Shown one piece after another: positions 17,148-25,062 of a stretch of 25,062 nt of DNA. Position numbers and translations under genes: made by a program. Location of the stretch: NCBI GenBank assembly GCA_964058805.1, contig CAXKVV010000653.1:1-25062 (forward strand), written 5' to 3'. The first letter of the stretch is position 1; every line of letters starts with the position of its first letter. This stretch comes from Schoenoplectus triqueter (taxonomy: Eukaryota > Streptophyta > Magnoliopsida > Poales > Cyperaceae). Below the pieces are notes generated by a model. It was not told where the DNA came from. It did not search any database and was given only the letters and a program-made list of their open reading frames with translations.

Positions 17148-19742
17148 CAAGTAATGCATATTGAAGATGAATTATGTTTGTCAAAATATCATAGTAGTGT
17201 TTAACTATGTAATGGTGAACTTGGAATAAGCTGAAAAATAATGTAGTTGTTTTCTATTAAAATAATTTCTACTTCCTTTGTGCTCAAAGAGAAGAGATTC
17301 TAGCTCTCAGATAACATTGATTTCTTCTAATAGGGTTACTGAGGACAAAATTTGCATTATTCCTCATTAGCTTCATGCCGATGCACAAAAAATGCTTTGT
17401 TTTGTGCAATTCAATTTGAATGAATAGAATTCTAGGAAAGAAAAAGGATGTTTAATTCACTTCCATATCGGAAAGGAGTACCTACCACTGATTTATTAAC
17501 TAATGGCGTCGATTTTTACTCATCAACCTTTCTTGTTTAATCACACCAAAAAAATTATCTTAATTATTTAATACTCAAAATTAAATGGTCAAAAATTATT
17601 TCCATCCATAAAATCTATTTCGATCCATAGAATCTCCCTGAAGATTTATATTCGGACACTATATAGATAGCGTGTAGTAATTAAATCTTATCGTCGTACC
17701 TAATGCAAAGCATGGTTGGTTGACCAGTTACATAGTACACAACTACTAGTGGTGTGCATTAATTATAAACTAATCCTTAGATTTACGAGCAATGAAAAAT
17801 GACATAATGTAGCACAAGTTGAACGACGTCAGCATAAGAAAATTAAAGAAATCAGAATGGTGGTAGCTCAGTTAACTAGTAAAGAATATTAGAGTTGTTC
17901 TACTTAAAGTTGAAAGTTTAATATTCATCCGTAACTTTACAACCGCAAAGGTTTCAAAAAAAGTATCACATGTTACTGTCACTTGTCCCTACAATCACGT
18001 GAAACGGTGAATGGCTTTTGAAATGGACTCCAATGTCTGATGTGTGTTAAGTCTGGTTCAATGGCGAATCCATATGATTTCAGAGACACTATATATGACA
18101 AATTTGAAAGACTTCACAATATTTGTTTCTGACTTCAAACTAGGCTGCTGGTATAAAGACGGGTTCATTTTTAATAACCAGCAAGGAACGACGACTCCTG
18201 TTACAAACCGGGACAAAATGATTTGAAACAGGGAAAATGACAGTACAGAAAAAGATGTATGGAAAATAGCGTGCTTTCTCTTTCTTCTTATTTCAATTTG
18301 ATATCTTCAAATTAAACCAGAATAGAAAAATAACAAAGATAAATGCTCGAAAACCACAACTACCAAAACAATTACAAAATTCGAACTTCGTACTTGAGAC
18401 AGGTTAGTGTAATAATTTTATTGATTGCACTGTTATGTATTCTGAAGCATGAACGACAGTAGAAGTTAACTCCTCTTCATTGCTATTCTTGTCAGTCCTT
18501 CAACAAAACAAAAAAAATGATCAAAGTGACAGTGTTTTTTTCATCTTAATCAAGTAGTATGACAGTTTCAATGCCAGAATTTTTGCATTTATCTGTGGTG
18601 GCATCGGCAATGTGGAAATGCATGTTTGCTATATGTTATTGTGTTATATACAGGTAGGTACAGAGTACTGCTAGATTCATGTGGTATGTCAATTTTTATT
18701 TAAAACTTTCATTATGAACCTCTCTTTTTAATCTATCTGCATTAAGTTTTATAGTAAGTAAACAGATAACTACAAGACTTGCTGGCATTACTGTTTTGCC
18801 GTTTTCATGTTGTTAACAATATGTAGCATGACAAAACACCATAGAAAGGGCCTCAATGAAAATTGAACAAAGAATATGGTCACCATACTTATGGAGTAGA
18901 AAATATGTTTATCTTCCTTCAGCTTTATTTCAATTGTTTTTCATGTTTCTTTTTTATTTTCTTTCTTCCATCCCTTGGACATATATTTGTACTACAGCTT
19001 TTTGTTAAAGAAAATCAATAGGCTTTCCTCTACTAATTCAAACAAAAAGAAACAATTGAACAAAGCATATTTGAACATGCACGAATATCAGCAACTTCAG
19101 TGCTAACAAATAATGGGCCCACTAGTACAAGATCTAGAAGATAAATCTGATTCACTGGTCGAGTTTAGGTTAGTAGCTTGAAGAATTGAGACAGACTTCA
19201 GCCTTTTTTGATCCAATGACTCAGCCTGTTGTATTTGGCGAAACGACATGATTCATTTTTACAAGCTTAGGAAGCAATAGGCCATATATATGATACACAC
19301 CGCCTCATATTTCTGATCCAATTGCCGCTAGACCCGAAACACTATGAATAAAGATAAAACTGAGATTAACCAATAGAAAATAAGTTTGCCAAGTTAGAAA
19401 CACAATTTCACCAAGCATCAACACTCTGTATGACCTCATGCAGTGTGCAACATTTCTTATTTGTTACTTAGCGGTTACAGTAACCAAGTCTAATCAGACA
19501 AACCGGCAAGATAACTAGATTCAGAGTAAGCTAGACAGCAACAACTTTTATGCTATATCAGAAATATGAAAAAATTAATAATATTGATGTAGTAACCAAT
19601 ATCAAGCTCTCCTCCTGACATATCTTATATCAACAAACATGAAATGGAATTAAAAAAAAAACAGGGCTCAACCCTTAAAAGGACTGACTCATTATTTCAA
19701 ACTGATCCCACCATCAAGTGAAAAACTCTTACAAAAGAAAAT
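17148..19742. other. Intergenic region between the two host genes
   Basis: The first 150 bases probably include the 3'UTR of the DUF247 gene (AATAAG and AATAAT motifs at 17226-17240). The rest has no convincing gene; short open frames, e.g. 18044-18226, lack motifs. A possible tRNA-like relic is listed separately. The last few hundred bases before 19742 probably contain the 3'UTR of the minus-strand ribosomal protein gene. Confidence 0.4.
17858..17932 (+). repeat. Possible tRNA-derived SINE relic
   Basis: TGGTAGCTCAGTTAACTAG (17861-17879) resembles a pol III A box (TRGCNNAGY..GG). AGTTTAATATTCATCC (17915-17930) resembles a decayed B box (GGTTCRANNCC). The spacing of about 50 bases fits a tRNA-derived head. 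No clear 3' tail or target duplication is seen, and it cannot fold as an intact tRNA. Confidence 0.3.
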
Positions 19743-19952
19743 CTATTTGGACTTGACCACCTCATCCTGTTCTAGGCCATACCGGCGGTTGAATTTGGCA
19801 ATCTGGCCCGAACTCTGTGACATCTCACCCTTAGCCCGTAAGTGGTAAACCTTTCCTATAGTATGAATCTTTGTCATCATGATATTTATTAACCGGCCAC
19901 TTTTGGTAACATAGGAGATCCATTGCATTTGCGGATGAATCCCCTTCTTCAT
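19743..19952 (-). CDS. bL31-type ribosomal protein, probably organellar, 69 aa
   Basis: The protein begins MKKGIHPQMQWISYVT, very like the bL31 start (MKK.IHP), and has SGRLINIMMTKIHTIGKVYH in the middle. It ends with QIAKFNRRYGLEQ, like the bL31 end (VEKFNRRY/F). It is near the usual 60-80 residue length and lacks the zinc-binding cysteines found in some bacterial forms. It would be a component of the large subunit of a bacterial-type ribosome. A short, Cys-less bL31 without a transit peptide fits the plant mitochondrial version better than the plastid one, but that is inference. The coding part is one exon; a TAG lies at the acceptor just upstream, and the spliced leader has an in-frame TGA before this ATG, so the start is secure. 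The stop is TAG at 19743-19745. Confidence 0.8.
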   Translation of the reverse strand: MKKGIHPQMQWISYVTKSGRLINIMMTKIHTIGKVYHLRAKGEMSQSSGQIAKFNRRYGLEQDEVVKSK

Positions 19953-19961
19953 ATTACTATC

Positions 19962-20585
19962 CTAGATATGATGGAAAAATAACACAATTTAAAACAACTT
20001 GCAAGAAGCAATAAACCAAGGACAAAACTTTGGCACCTATCATGTCTCGTACTGCAATGAACTGTCTAAATGTTTTTTGAATTAGGTATGACCAGTCTAC
20101 AAAGCATCACACAAATTTTAGTTTCACCGCATGCAGTTTGCTTCCATAATTGAGGACCATTTAAAATTAAATTGAGAATGTTGTCCACTAATTGTGCTGC
20201 TAAATAGAATTGAGATCAGGTTCACTGGCACATCTAATCTCTGAGGCTGTCAAGGACTCAATTCACATCAATAGCCGAAGTTGAATTGGGTAAATACAAT
20301 AATGTATAGCAAATAAACAGATTGATGAACACAAAAACGGGTCAAAAAAATTAGTTTCCCACTTCTAAAGGCTAAATTGGAACAAATTTAACTAAATCAA
20401 GGCTAGATGCATCCTGGCCGAGAAATGTACGAGGCAGGTGTTAGGGTGAAATTGCATTTTTTTTCCTGGGGTATGAAATTACAATAACTAATGAGAACAA
20501 AGCTTACAAATCGAAGTCGTGATCAATCGATAACTAAGGGAAACATCTAAATATCATAAGCAAAGGTTAGGCGGTGACCAGCTAC
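19962..20585 (-). other. 5'UTR intron of the bL31-type gene
   Basis: On the minus strand CTCTCAG|GTAGCTGG gives a donor at 20585 and CCATCATATCTAG|GATAGTAATATG gives an acceptor ending at 19962, nine bases before the start codon. The inferred intron is 624 bases. Leader introns are common in small plant ribosomal protein genes and often raise expression. Splice sites are predicted by eye only. Confidence 0.6.
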
Positions 20586-20735
20586 CTGAGAGAATGTCGA
20601 TCGGTGGAGAGGGAAGGTGAGAGAAAGAGAGCCTCAGTCGCTGAGAAGAGTCTACCGATGAACCCCACAAAAACCCTAGCGAGACGAGAAGAGTGGGTTT
20701 CGGTACTCTGGAGTCTCGACTGGAAATGAAGGTTT
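20586..20735 (-). promoter_or_regulatory. 5'UTR exon and telo-box of the bL31-type gene
   Basis: On the minus strand this holds a CT-rich leader (GGCTCTCTTTCTCTCACCTT and following) and AAACCCTA read on the + strand at 20671-20678, i.e. TAGGGTTT on the gene strand. The telo-box AAACCCTA is a known element near the transcription start of plant ribosomal protein and other translation genes and often lies close to CT-rich leaders. I see no clear TGGGCY site II partner. The transcription start is not determined. Confidence 0.55.
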
Positions 20736-20759
20736 GTATTTTTCAGAAGAGCCCTTTTC

Positions 20760-21185
20760 TCATGATAAATACTTTGTAAAAACACCTTCTAATTTATTGT
20801 ATTACATGATGTGACCATAATTTTCTTTTGTGGATTATCTTTCATAATCATAGGCGTAGTTTAAAGATATTTCGCGACTTTTACTTCATTTCCGAAACTA
20901 AACGAATACCATTGTCAAATTAACAAAGAGAAAATGAGTCTCTCTTTTAATTTTTTTTCCCGAAATTATCAGATCTTATAGGTTCTCGGTTATTAAGTAT
21001 GGTGATAAATAGAAATGCATATCATATTCAACTCTAACTAAGAATATGAGAATACATAAATAAATTAGTTTTCTAAGGACGTAATGCGGGATTCATTAGA
21101 ACTGCAAAAATTAGTAAGATAAAAAAAAGCATCTGTGCGATCAGTTTTCAATTTTACAATTTTAGATTTATTATTGAAATTCTTA
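20760..21185. other. AT-rich stretch upstream of the bL31-type gene
   Basis: No gene recognised. It may contain promoter sequence for the minus-strand gene, without motifs I can name. Confidence 0.3.
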
Positions 21186-21561
21186 GGGTTAATATTCTAT
21201 CAGATCATTGAACTTTGATGCTTATTTATATTTGGTCACTGAATTTTTATTTAATCAGTTTTAGTCACTGAACTTTGATATTTGTCCATAGTTGGTCACT
21301 GTCATTAGTTTTTTCACTCAAAAATATTTGAAATAAAATTATATTTGTTGTCAAAATTAATTGGAATGAAAAATAGATAAATAAAATAAAATTATATTTG
21401 ATTTTTCATTAGTTTTCAATTATTTTTGAGTGAAAAAACCAATGGAAGTGACCAAATATGGATAAATATCAAAGTTCAGTAACTAAAAATGAATAAATAG
21501 AAGTTCAGTGTTCAAATATGGATAAGGATTAAAATTCAGTGACCCGTTAGAAAATTAACCA
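21186..21561. mobile_element. MITE with ~190-bp inverted ends
   Basis: The element starts GGGTTAATATTCTATCAGAT; its reverse-complemented right end starts TGGTTAATTTTCTAACGGGT. Repeated GGTCACTGAA and GTCACTGAACTTTG motifs and GTTTTTTCACTCAAAAATA follow in the same order. The arms meet near the centre, so almost all of it is inverted repeat. The flanks AAATTCTTA (left) and TTATTCTTA (right) may be a diverged 9-bp target duplication, which with the long ends suggests a Mutator-like MITE. No protein is encoded. Confidence 0.75.
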
Positions 21562-22542
21562 TTATTCTTAATACTTAAAAAAATTTCAAACTTTTTAAGT
21601 ATGTTACATCATTATTTTACTCCACCATTGATTTTGTATAAATCTTTTCATCTTCTTGAATCAAAAGTTCATATAAAATAATTTTTCTCTCCTCATTTTA
21701 AGGTGAAACTTAACTCTTACAATGATCCAACTTTTTTATATGATAATTTATAAATTATTATGTACTTAATTATATTATTTATTATTAAAATAATTAATAT
21801 TATAGTTATCATTATTATTTAGTATTTAAAAATATTGTGTCTAATTTTTTTACTATGAAATTTTATTAAATATATTTCAAATTTTATACTGTTAATTATT
21901 TATTTGAGAACTATATTATCAAATGAAATTCAAGTTATAGCCCTAATAAATATAATAAATCTTAAATGATCTCTTCTCTCAATTAAATAACTTTAGTATG
22001 GCTCAATTCGAAAATTAACGAATAATATTGAAATAGCATTATTTGAATAACACGTAAACTTATGGTATCTTACAATTTTGAAAGTGTGTTTTTTTTTCTT
22101 TTGTTAACTAAAAGAGGAATTTGAATCCATGTCACTCCAAAACTTCAAAATTAAAAAATTACCATCCCAAATTTCACTCTTAACACAATGCCACTCGAAA
22201 TCTCCTTTATCACACTTGCTGTATAAAATCTCTCTCAAATACAATATTTTTCTATATTGATCAAATTGTCCTTTATCTACATTATTTTCTTAAAATCTCT
22301 CCCTTCCATTGGTCATTCCACCCGTTCTATCTGCCAGAGGCGACTGAACCTAGCATCCTACTCCACCAGCCTGATATATGACACTTGAATGATTATTTTT
22401 ATCACTATGCTATCATCATCATTTTCATCATATTATCTCCATCATCATCATCGCCGCCGCCCACCTCCTGTCCGCCGGGTACTTCATTACCTTTATGGCA
22501 ACATTGTACCCTGGAATTAGTGTTCTCTCTATACTACATGAA
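21562..22542. other. AT-rich stretch with an (ATC)n-like tract
   Basis: No gene recognised. A pyrimidine/ATC-rich low-complexity run (ATCATCATC, then CGCCGCCGCCCACC) lies at about 22408-22470. A 75-codon plus-strand frame that crosses the CACTA end at 22543 is chance. Confidence 0.35.
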
Positions 22543-22559
22543 CACTATCAAAAAAAAAA

Positions 22560-22870
22560 GAATTAAAACCGATTTTATAAACAATTTAGCACCGGTTATA
22601 AATCGGTTTTAAAAGTAAGCGGTGCTAAAGGTTTATAACCGGTGTTAAAATAAAATATTTAAAACCGGTTTAATAAAACTGGTGCTAATTTACTTTGAAC
22701 AATTAAAACCGGTTATTGAATAACCGATTCTATTTTACTTCATTTAAAACCGGTTATAGGAAAACCGGTGCTAACTCTTTTAGAATTAAAACCGGTTATG
22801 TTTATAACCGATTCTAATAAAATAACACAATAAAACCGGTTTCTTTGAATAACCGGCTCTAAATATTTTT
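22560..22870. repeat. Subterminal repeat array of the large CACTA element
   Basis: About six inverted pairs of AAAACCGGTTAT...ATAACCG[GA][TG]..CTAA units lie at intervals of roughly 50 bases. The core AACCGGTGCTAA resembles AACCGCTGTAAA of the short CACTA element, so the two arrays look like diverged versions of one binding-site design. Confidence 0.85.
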
Positions 22871-23041
22871 TTTTAATAAATTTTTTATTTTATGTGACTG
22901 GTCCATATACCAGTCATATATATAAACAAACACATACAAAAATATAACACAAATAAACTGATATAACTCACTAAATAACTGATCAATATCATATAAGTAA
23001 CTAAACATTACAAATAACAGAAAAAAATATAAAATAAATTA

Positions 23042-25062
23042 TCAAATATTAGATGCAATATAATTTACAACCATCTCCTTAATTTCTTCGATATCTTCCC
23101 ATGAATAAGATTGAGGAGCTGGTTTGATAGCCTATTAAAAAATTATAATTTCATTAGTTTGATTAAGCAAATAAATATGTAAAAGAATTAAAGATTAATA
23201 TGAAGTTTATTTTTTATATCTGTGGTAAATTTTTGTTGCTAGAATATGTAGTTATTATATTATGCATCGATTTCATAACATAATAGCCGCACTCTTTACC
23301 GCTTGGTTGGTTTGGACTCTAAAATGTTACCAGAAAAAAATGAAATAATAGCGTAAGGCCCTTATATAACAATCATTTAAAGTTAGAAATTACACACATG
23401 AAAAAAATCAAATCATTTAAAATTTAGAATTACACACCTGAATCGTTTTCCAAGTGAACTTGAGTTCTTTTTCTTGAGCGAATTATTTTTCAATCCAATA
23501 ATAGCGTAAGGCCCTTATATAACAATGATATGAGTTATCAATTACAGTACATAATAAATTGTCGAAGATAATAGAAAAAACTTACGTATTTAATACTGGT
23601 TGGATAATATATGTTTCATCTTTACGATTCAATGAGTCCACGACATAAACAACAGAGGGTTTGAGCCGCACAATCAAAAGAATCCAATGCCCCCTACAAT
23701 TTATACGTATTAATATGAAGAGATTAAGCAATTAAGCAATAGATAAATAAGTAAATGAATTAAGTTTTGAAGTTCTAACTTTTTAATGTACGGAAGAAAC
23801 ATGTAGGAGTTTGGATTCTCGCATTTAACAAAGCATAGCCCCAAATAATTGACTGTGCGTTCGATATCACTTTGAATTTGTATTTCCGCGCAAAAATATG
23901 GATCGATAAATTTACAATTGTCAATTAAGAAACTCTTATACGTATCGTGGGAAACCCTACAATATATACAATAATTAGTCTTAAAATAATTATTAAAATG
24001 CTAAAAGAAATATAATGATTCTATTCTTACATGCAGAAAATTTGTAGAATCGAGACATTGAGCCATTCATCCTTAAAAAGCTCGATGATATCCGTCACAT
24101 ATACATAAGCATCACCATCGTAGAAGAATAGCTCCGAGAATGCGATAGAAAAATAAGTCGTACTAACGGACTGCATCATGATCACCTTATATAGAAATAA
24201 TGAATGTCTAGAAAGACGTTGTAAGGTGTCATCATCAAGAAGCGACTCTCTACGAGATTTTAAAATTGGGTCTGGCTCGAATGTTTTTTTCTTGTTGGAC
24301 ATAGATTTTTTTGGTGTATTATCCTGCATTTAAACATATTAGTGAACAAATAATTTATGAATTTTAAAATTATAGAGATAAATAAAAAATACCTCACAAA
24401 GCTCGATAAGATGTATAGGTCATTTGATAAAGAATCCAACAAGCTCACCGAGCCACTCCGATCCATTTGGCGGCGAAAACGGAACACAAATGTGCTGAAA
24501 TTCATCTTTAACCTCATCGAGTAAGACCGGAGAGTCGTGCATATACTCGGTGAGTCCAGTCGGAATAATCCTCCCGATTGCCGCCTCATATCGTTTATCA
24601 TCTATCTCAACAAGGATATTGCAGGGTGTAGATTCCTGAAATAAAAAAATAATTAATTGTTAAGTATATGAATTATACTTCAGTAATCATTCAAAACTTA
24701 GATTAATTGAGAATAAATATATAAATAAATTGATCTTGATAGTCCGAAGCGGATGTATGGTATTGGAGATACCTTGAGTCGGGAGGATAATTTCATCCAT
24801 GGAAGGTGATATGTATACCAAATCAGCCGGTATTTATCTCAACATTCTCTGAAATAAATCATTAAACTGCGCTGTCATCTCCGCCCTTTGTTGTCCCAAT
24901 AACTTGTTGAACTCAGCTTTGCTGATGCATTCAGCACGAGAAGCTTTCCCTTTCGACCCCTTCCCGTACACAATTTTCACACCGGCGCCACCAAATCCTC
25001 TCAATCTCCCCGGATGCTCAGTCGTCCCAATGGAACTGGTCAAGACGTCATTATAGCGGTCC
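23042..25062 (-). pseudogene. CACTA second gene: Transposase_24-like tail and Ulp1-like protease, 5' part off-window
   Basis: Reading the minus strand, exons with matching phases are: 25062 to about 24834 (DRYNDVLTSSIGTTEHPGR, LRGFGGAGVKIVYGK), resembling the end of the Ptta/En/Spm Transposase_24 family; 24635-24393; 24323-24031 (DIIELFKDEWLNVSILQIFC); 23956-23780; 23693-23586; 23513-23438; 23318-23220; and 23131-23042 (SYSWEDIEEIKEMVVNYIA, stop TGA). The protease core is recognisable: GHW histidine (23687-23689), VVDSL aspartate (23636-23638), glutamine and cysteine in NQPSGKECGYYVM (Cys 23289-23291, Gln six residues before). All phases fit from exon 2 on. Two in-frame stops occur: TGA at 24420-24422 in VGFFIK*PIHLIELCE, probably an old Trp codon, and TAA at 23483-23485 in ALRYYWIEK*FAQEKELKF. 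The exon ending at 23220 (CACAG|ATATAA) lacks a GT donor, and the link from the first exon to 24635 is unclear. The role of such Ulp1-like proteins in transposition is not established. This copy is probably non-functional. Confidence 0.85.
23344..23526 (-). repeat. 30-base perfect direct repeat spanning an exon acceptor
   Basis: A 30-base sequence (core GCGTAAGGCCCTTATATAAC on the + strand) occurs at 23344-23373 and 23497-23526. The second copy holds the acceptor and first codons of the exon 23513-23438. The first copy lies inside the next intron. A second, imperfect repeat (ATCATTTAAA..TTAGAA[A]TTACACAC) at about 23374-23400 and 23413-23440 covers the donor side. Confidence 0.9.

Larger units (their letters stand above)
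22543..25062 (-). mobile_element. End of a large CACTA (En/Spm-type) transposon, continues off the right edge
   Basis: A terminus CACTATCAAAAAAAAAAGAA starts at 22543 and is followed by a subterminal array (about 22560-22870) of paired units such as AAAACCGGTTATA and ATAACCGGTGCTAA. Then comes a short hairpin at 22893-22920 and AT-rich spacer. A minus-strand gene with Transposase_24-like and Ulp1-like regions runs to the window edge. So this is the end that lies downstream of that gene. The other end and the main TNP2-type transposase are not in the window, so the insertion site duplication cannot be checked (the three bases before the end are GAA). Confidence 0.88.

Noticed and set aside
20582..20785. 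67-codon minus-strand frame over the bL31 leader
   Set aside because: It is not in frame with the ribosomal protein and covers the CT-rich leader and telo-box; better explained as 5'UTR.
24260..24601. 113-codon minus-strand frame (MINDMRRQSGG...)
   Set aside because: It overlaps the Ulp1-gene exon 24635-24393 in a different frame. The frame starting GAA TCT ACA after the acceptor gives the family-like reading with matching splice phase.

Overview
This window looks like nuclear DNA of a flowering plant. It is strongly AT-rich, full of TA, GA, ATT and CTT microsatellites, and crowded with short inverted-repeat transposons. Its genes have spliced, eukaryotic structure: GT/AG introns, a 5'UTR intron and a telo-box promoter motif. 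The DUF247 family and CACTA elements with a Ulp1-like second gene also point to an angiosperm. I cannot name the species; monocot versus dicot is not decided by what I see.

Only two host genes are convincing. One is an intronless DUF247 (UPF0481) membrane-anchored protein on the + strand at 15696-17147. The other is a small bL31-type organellar ribosomal protein gene on the - strand, coding at 19743-19952, with an intron in its 5'UTR and a telo-box near 20671. They are convergent and separated by about 2.6 kb with no recognised gene, and nothing suggests that they work together.

Layout: 1-870 is unrecognised AT-rich DNA. 871-3236 is an array of inverted-repeat elements sitting in (TA)n/(GA)n tracts. 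3237-3668 is a broken Ty3/gypsy gag-pol piece. 3720-4086 is a degenerate TCGGGT-type array. 4832-5650 is a tandem duplication with an expanded ATT microsatellite. 6238-8054 is an older repeat (copy A) split by a 1308-bp non-autonomous CACTA element (6461-7768); an uninterrupted relative (copy B) lies at 12269-12807. 10049-10443, 11253-11481, 12895-13240, 13333-14032 and 21186-21561 are further MITE-like or foldback elements. From 22543 to the right edge lies one end of a larger CACTA element whose minus-strand gene (Transposase_24-like tail plus Ulp1-like cysteine protease) can be read through eight exons. It carries two in-frame stop codons and one unmatched donor site, so this copy is probably dead.

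The most interesting signals are: (i) the two CACTA elements share a short hairpin just inside the subterminal arrays with a compensatory base-pair change; (ii) the 107-bp near-perfect palindrome and the T-depleted G-rich block inside the short CACTA; (iii) the array of TA-microsatellite-associated foldback elements; (iv) the CACTG/CAGTG hairpin array at 10.1 kb; and (v) a partial exon duplication in the Ulp1 gene. I see no evidence for a wholly new biological system; most of the novelty is in transposon structure.
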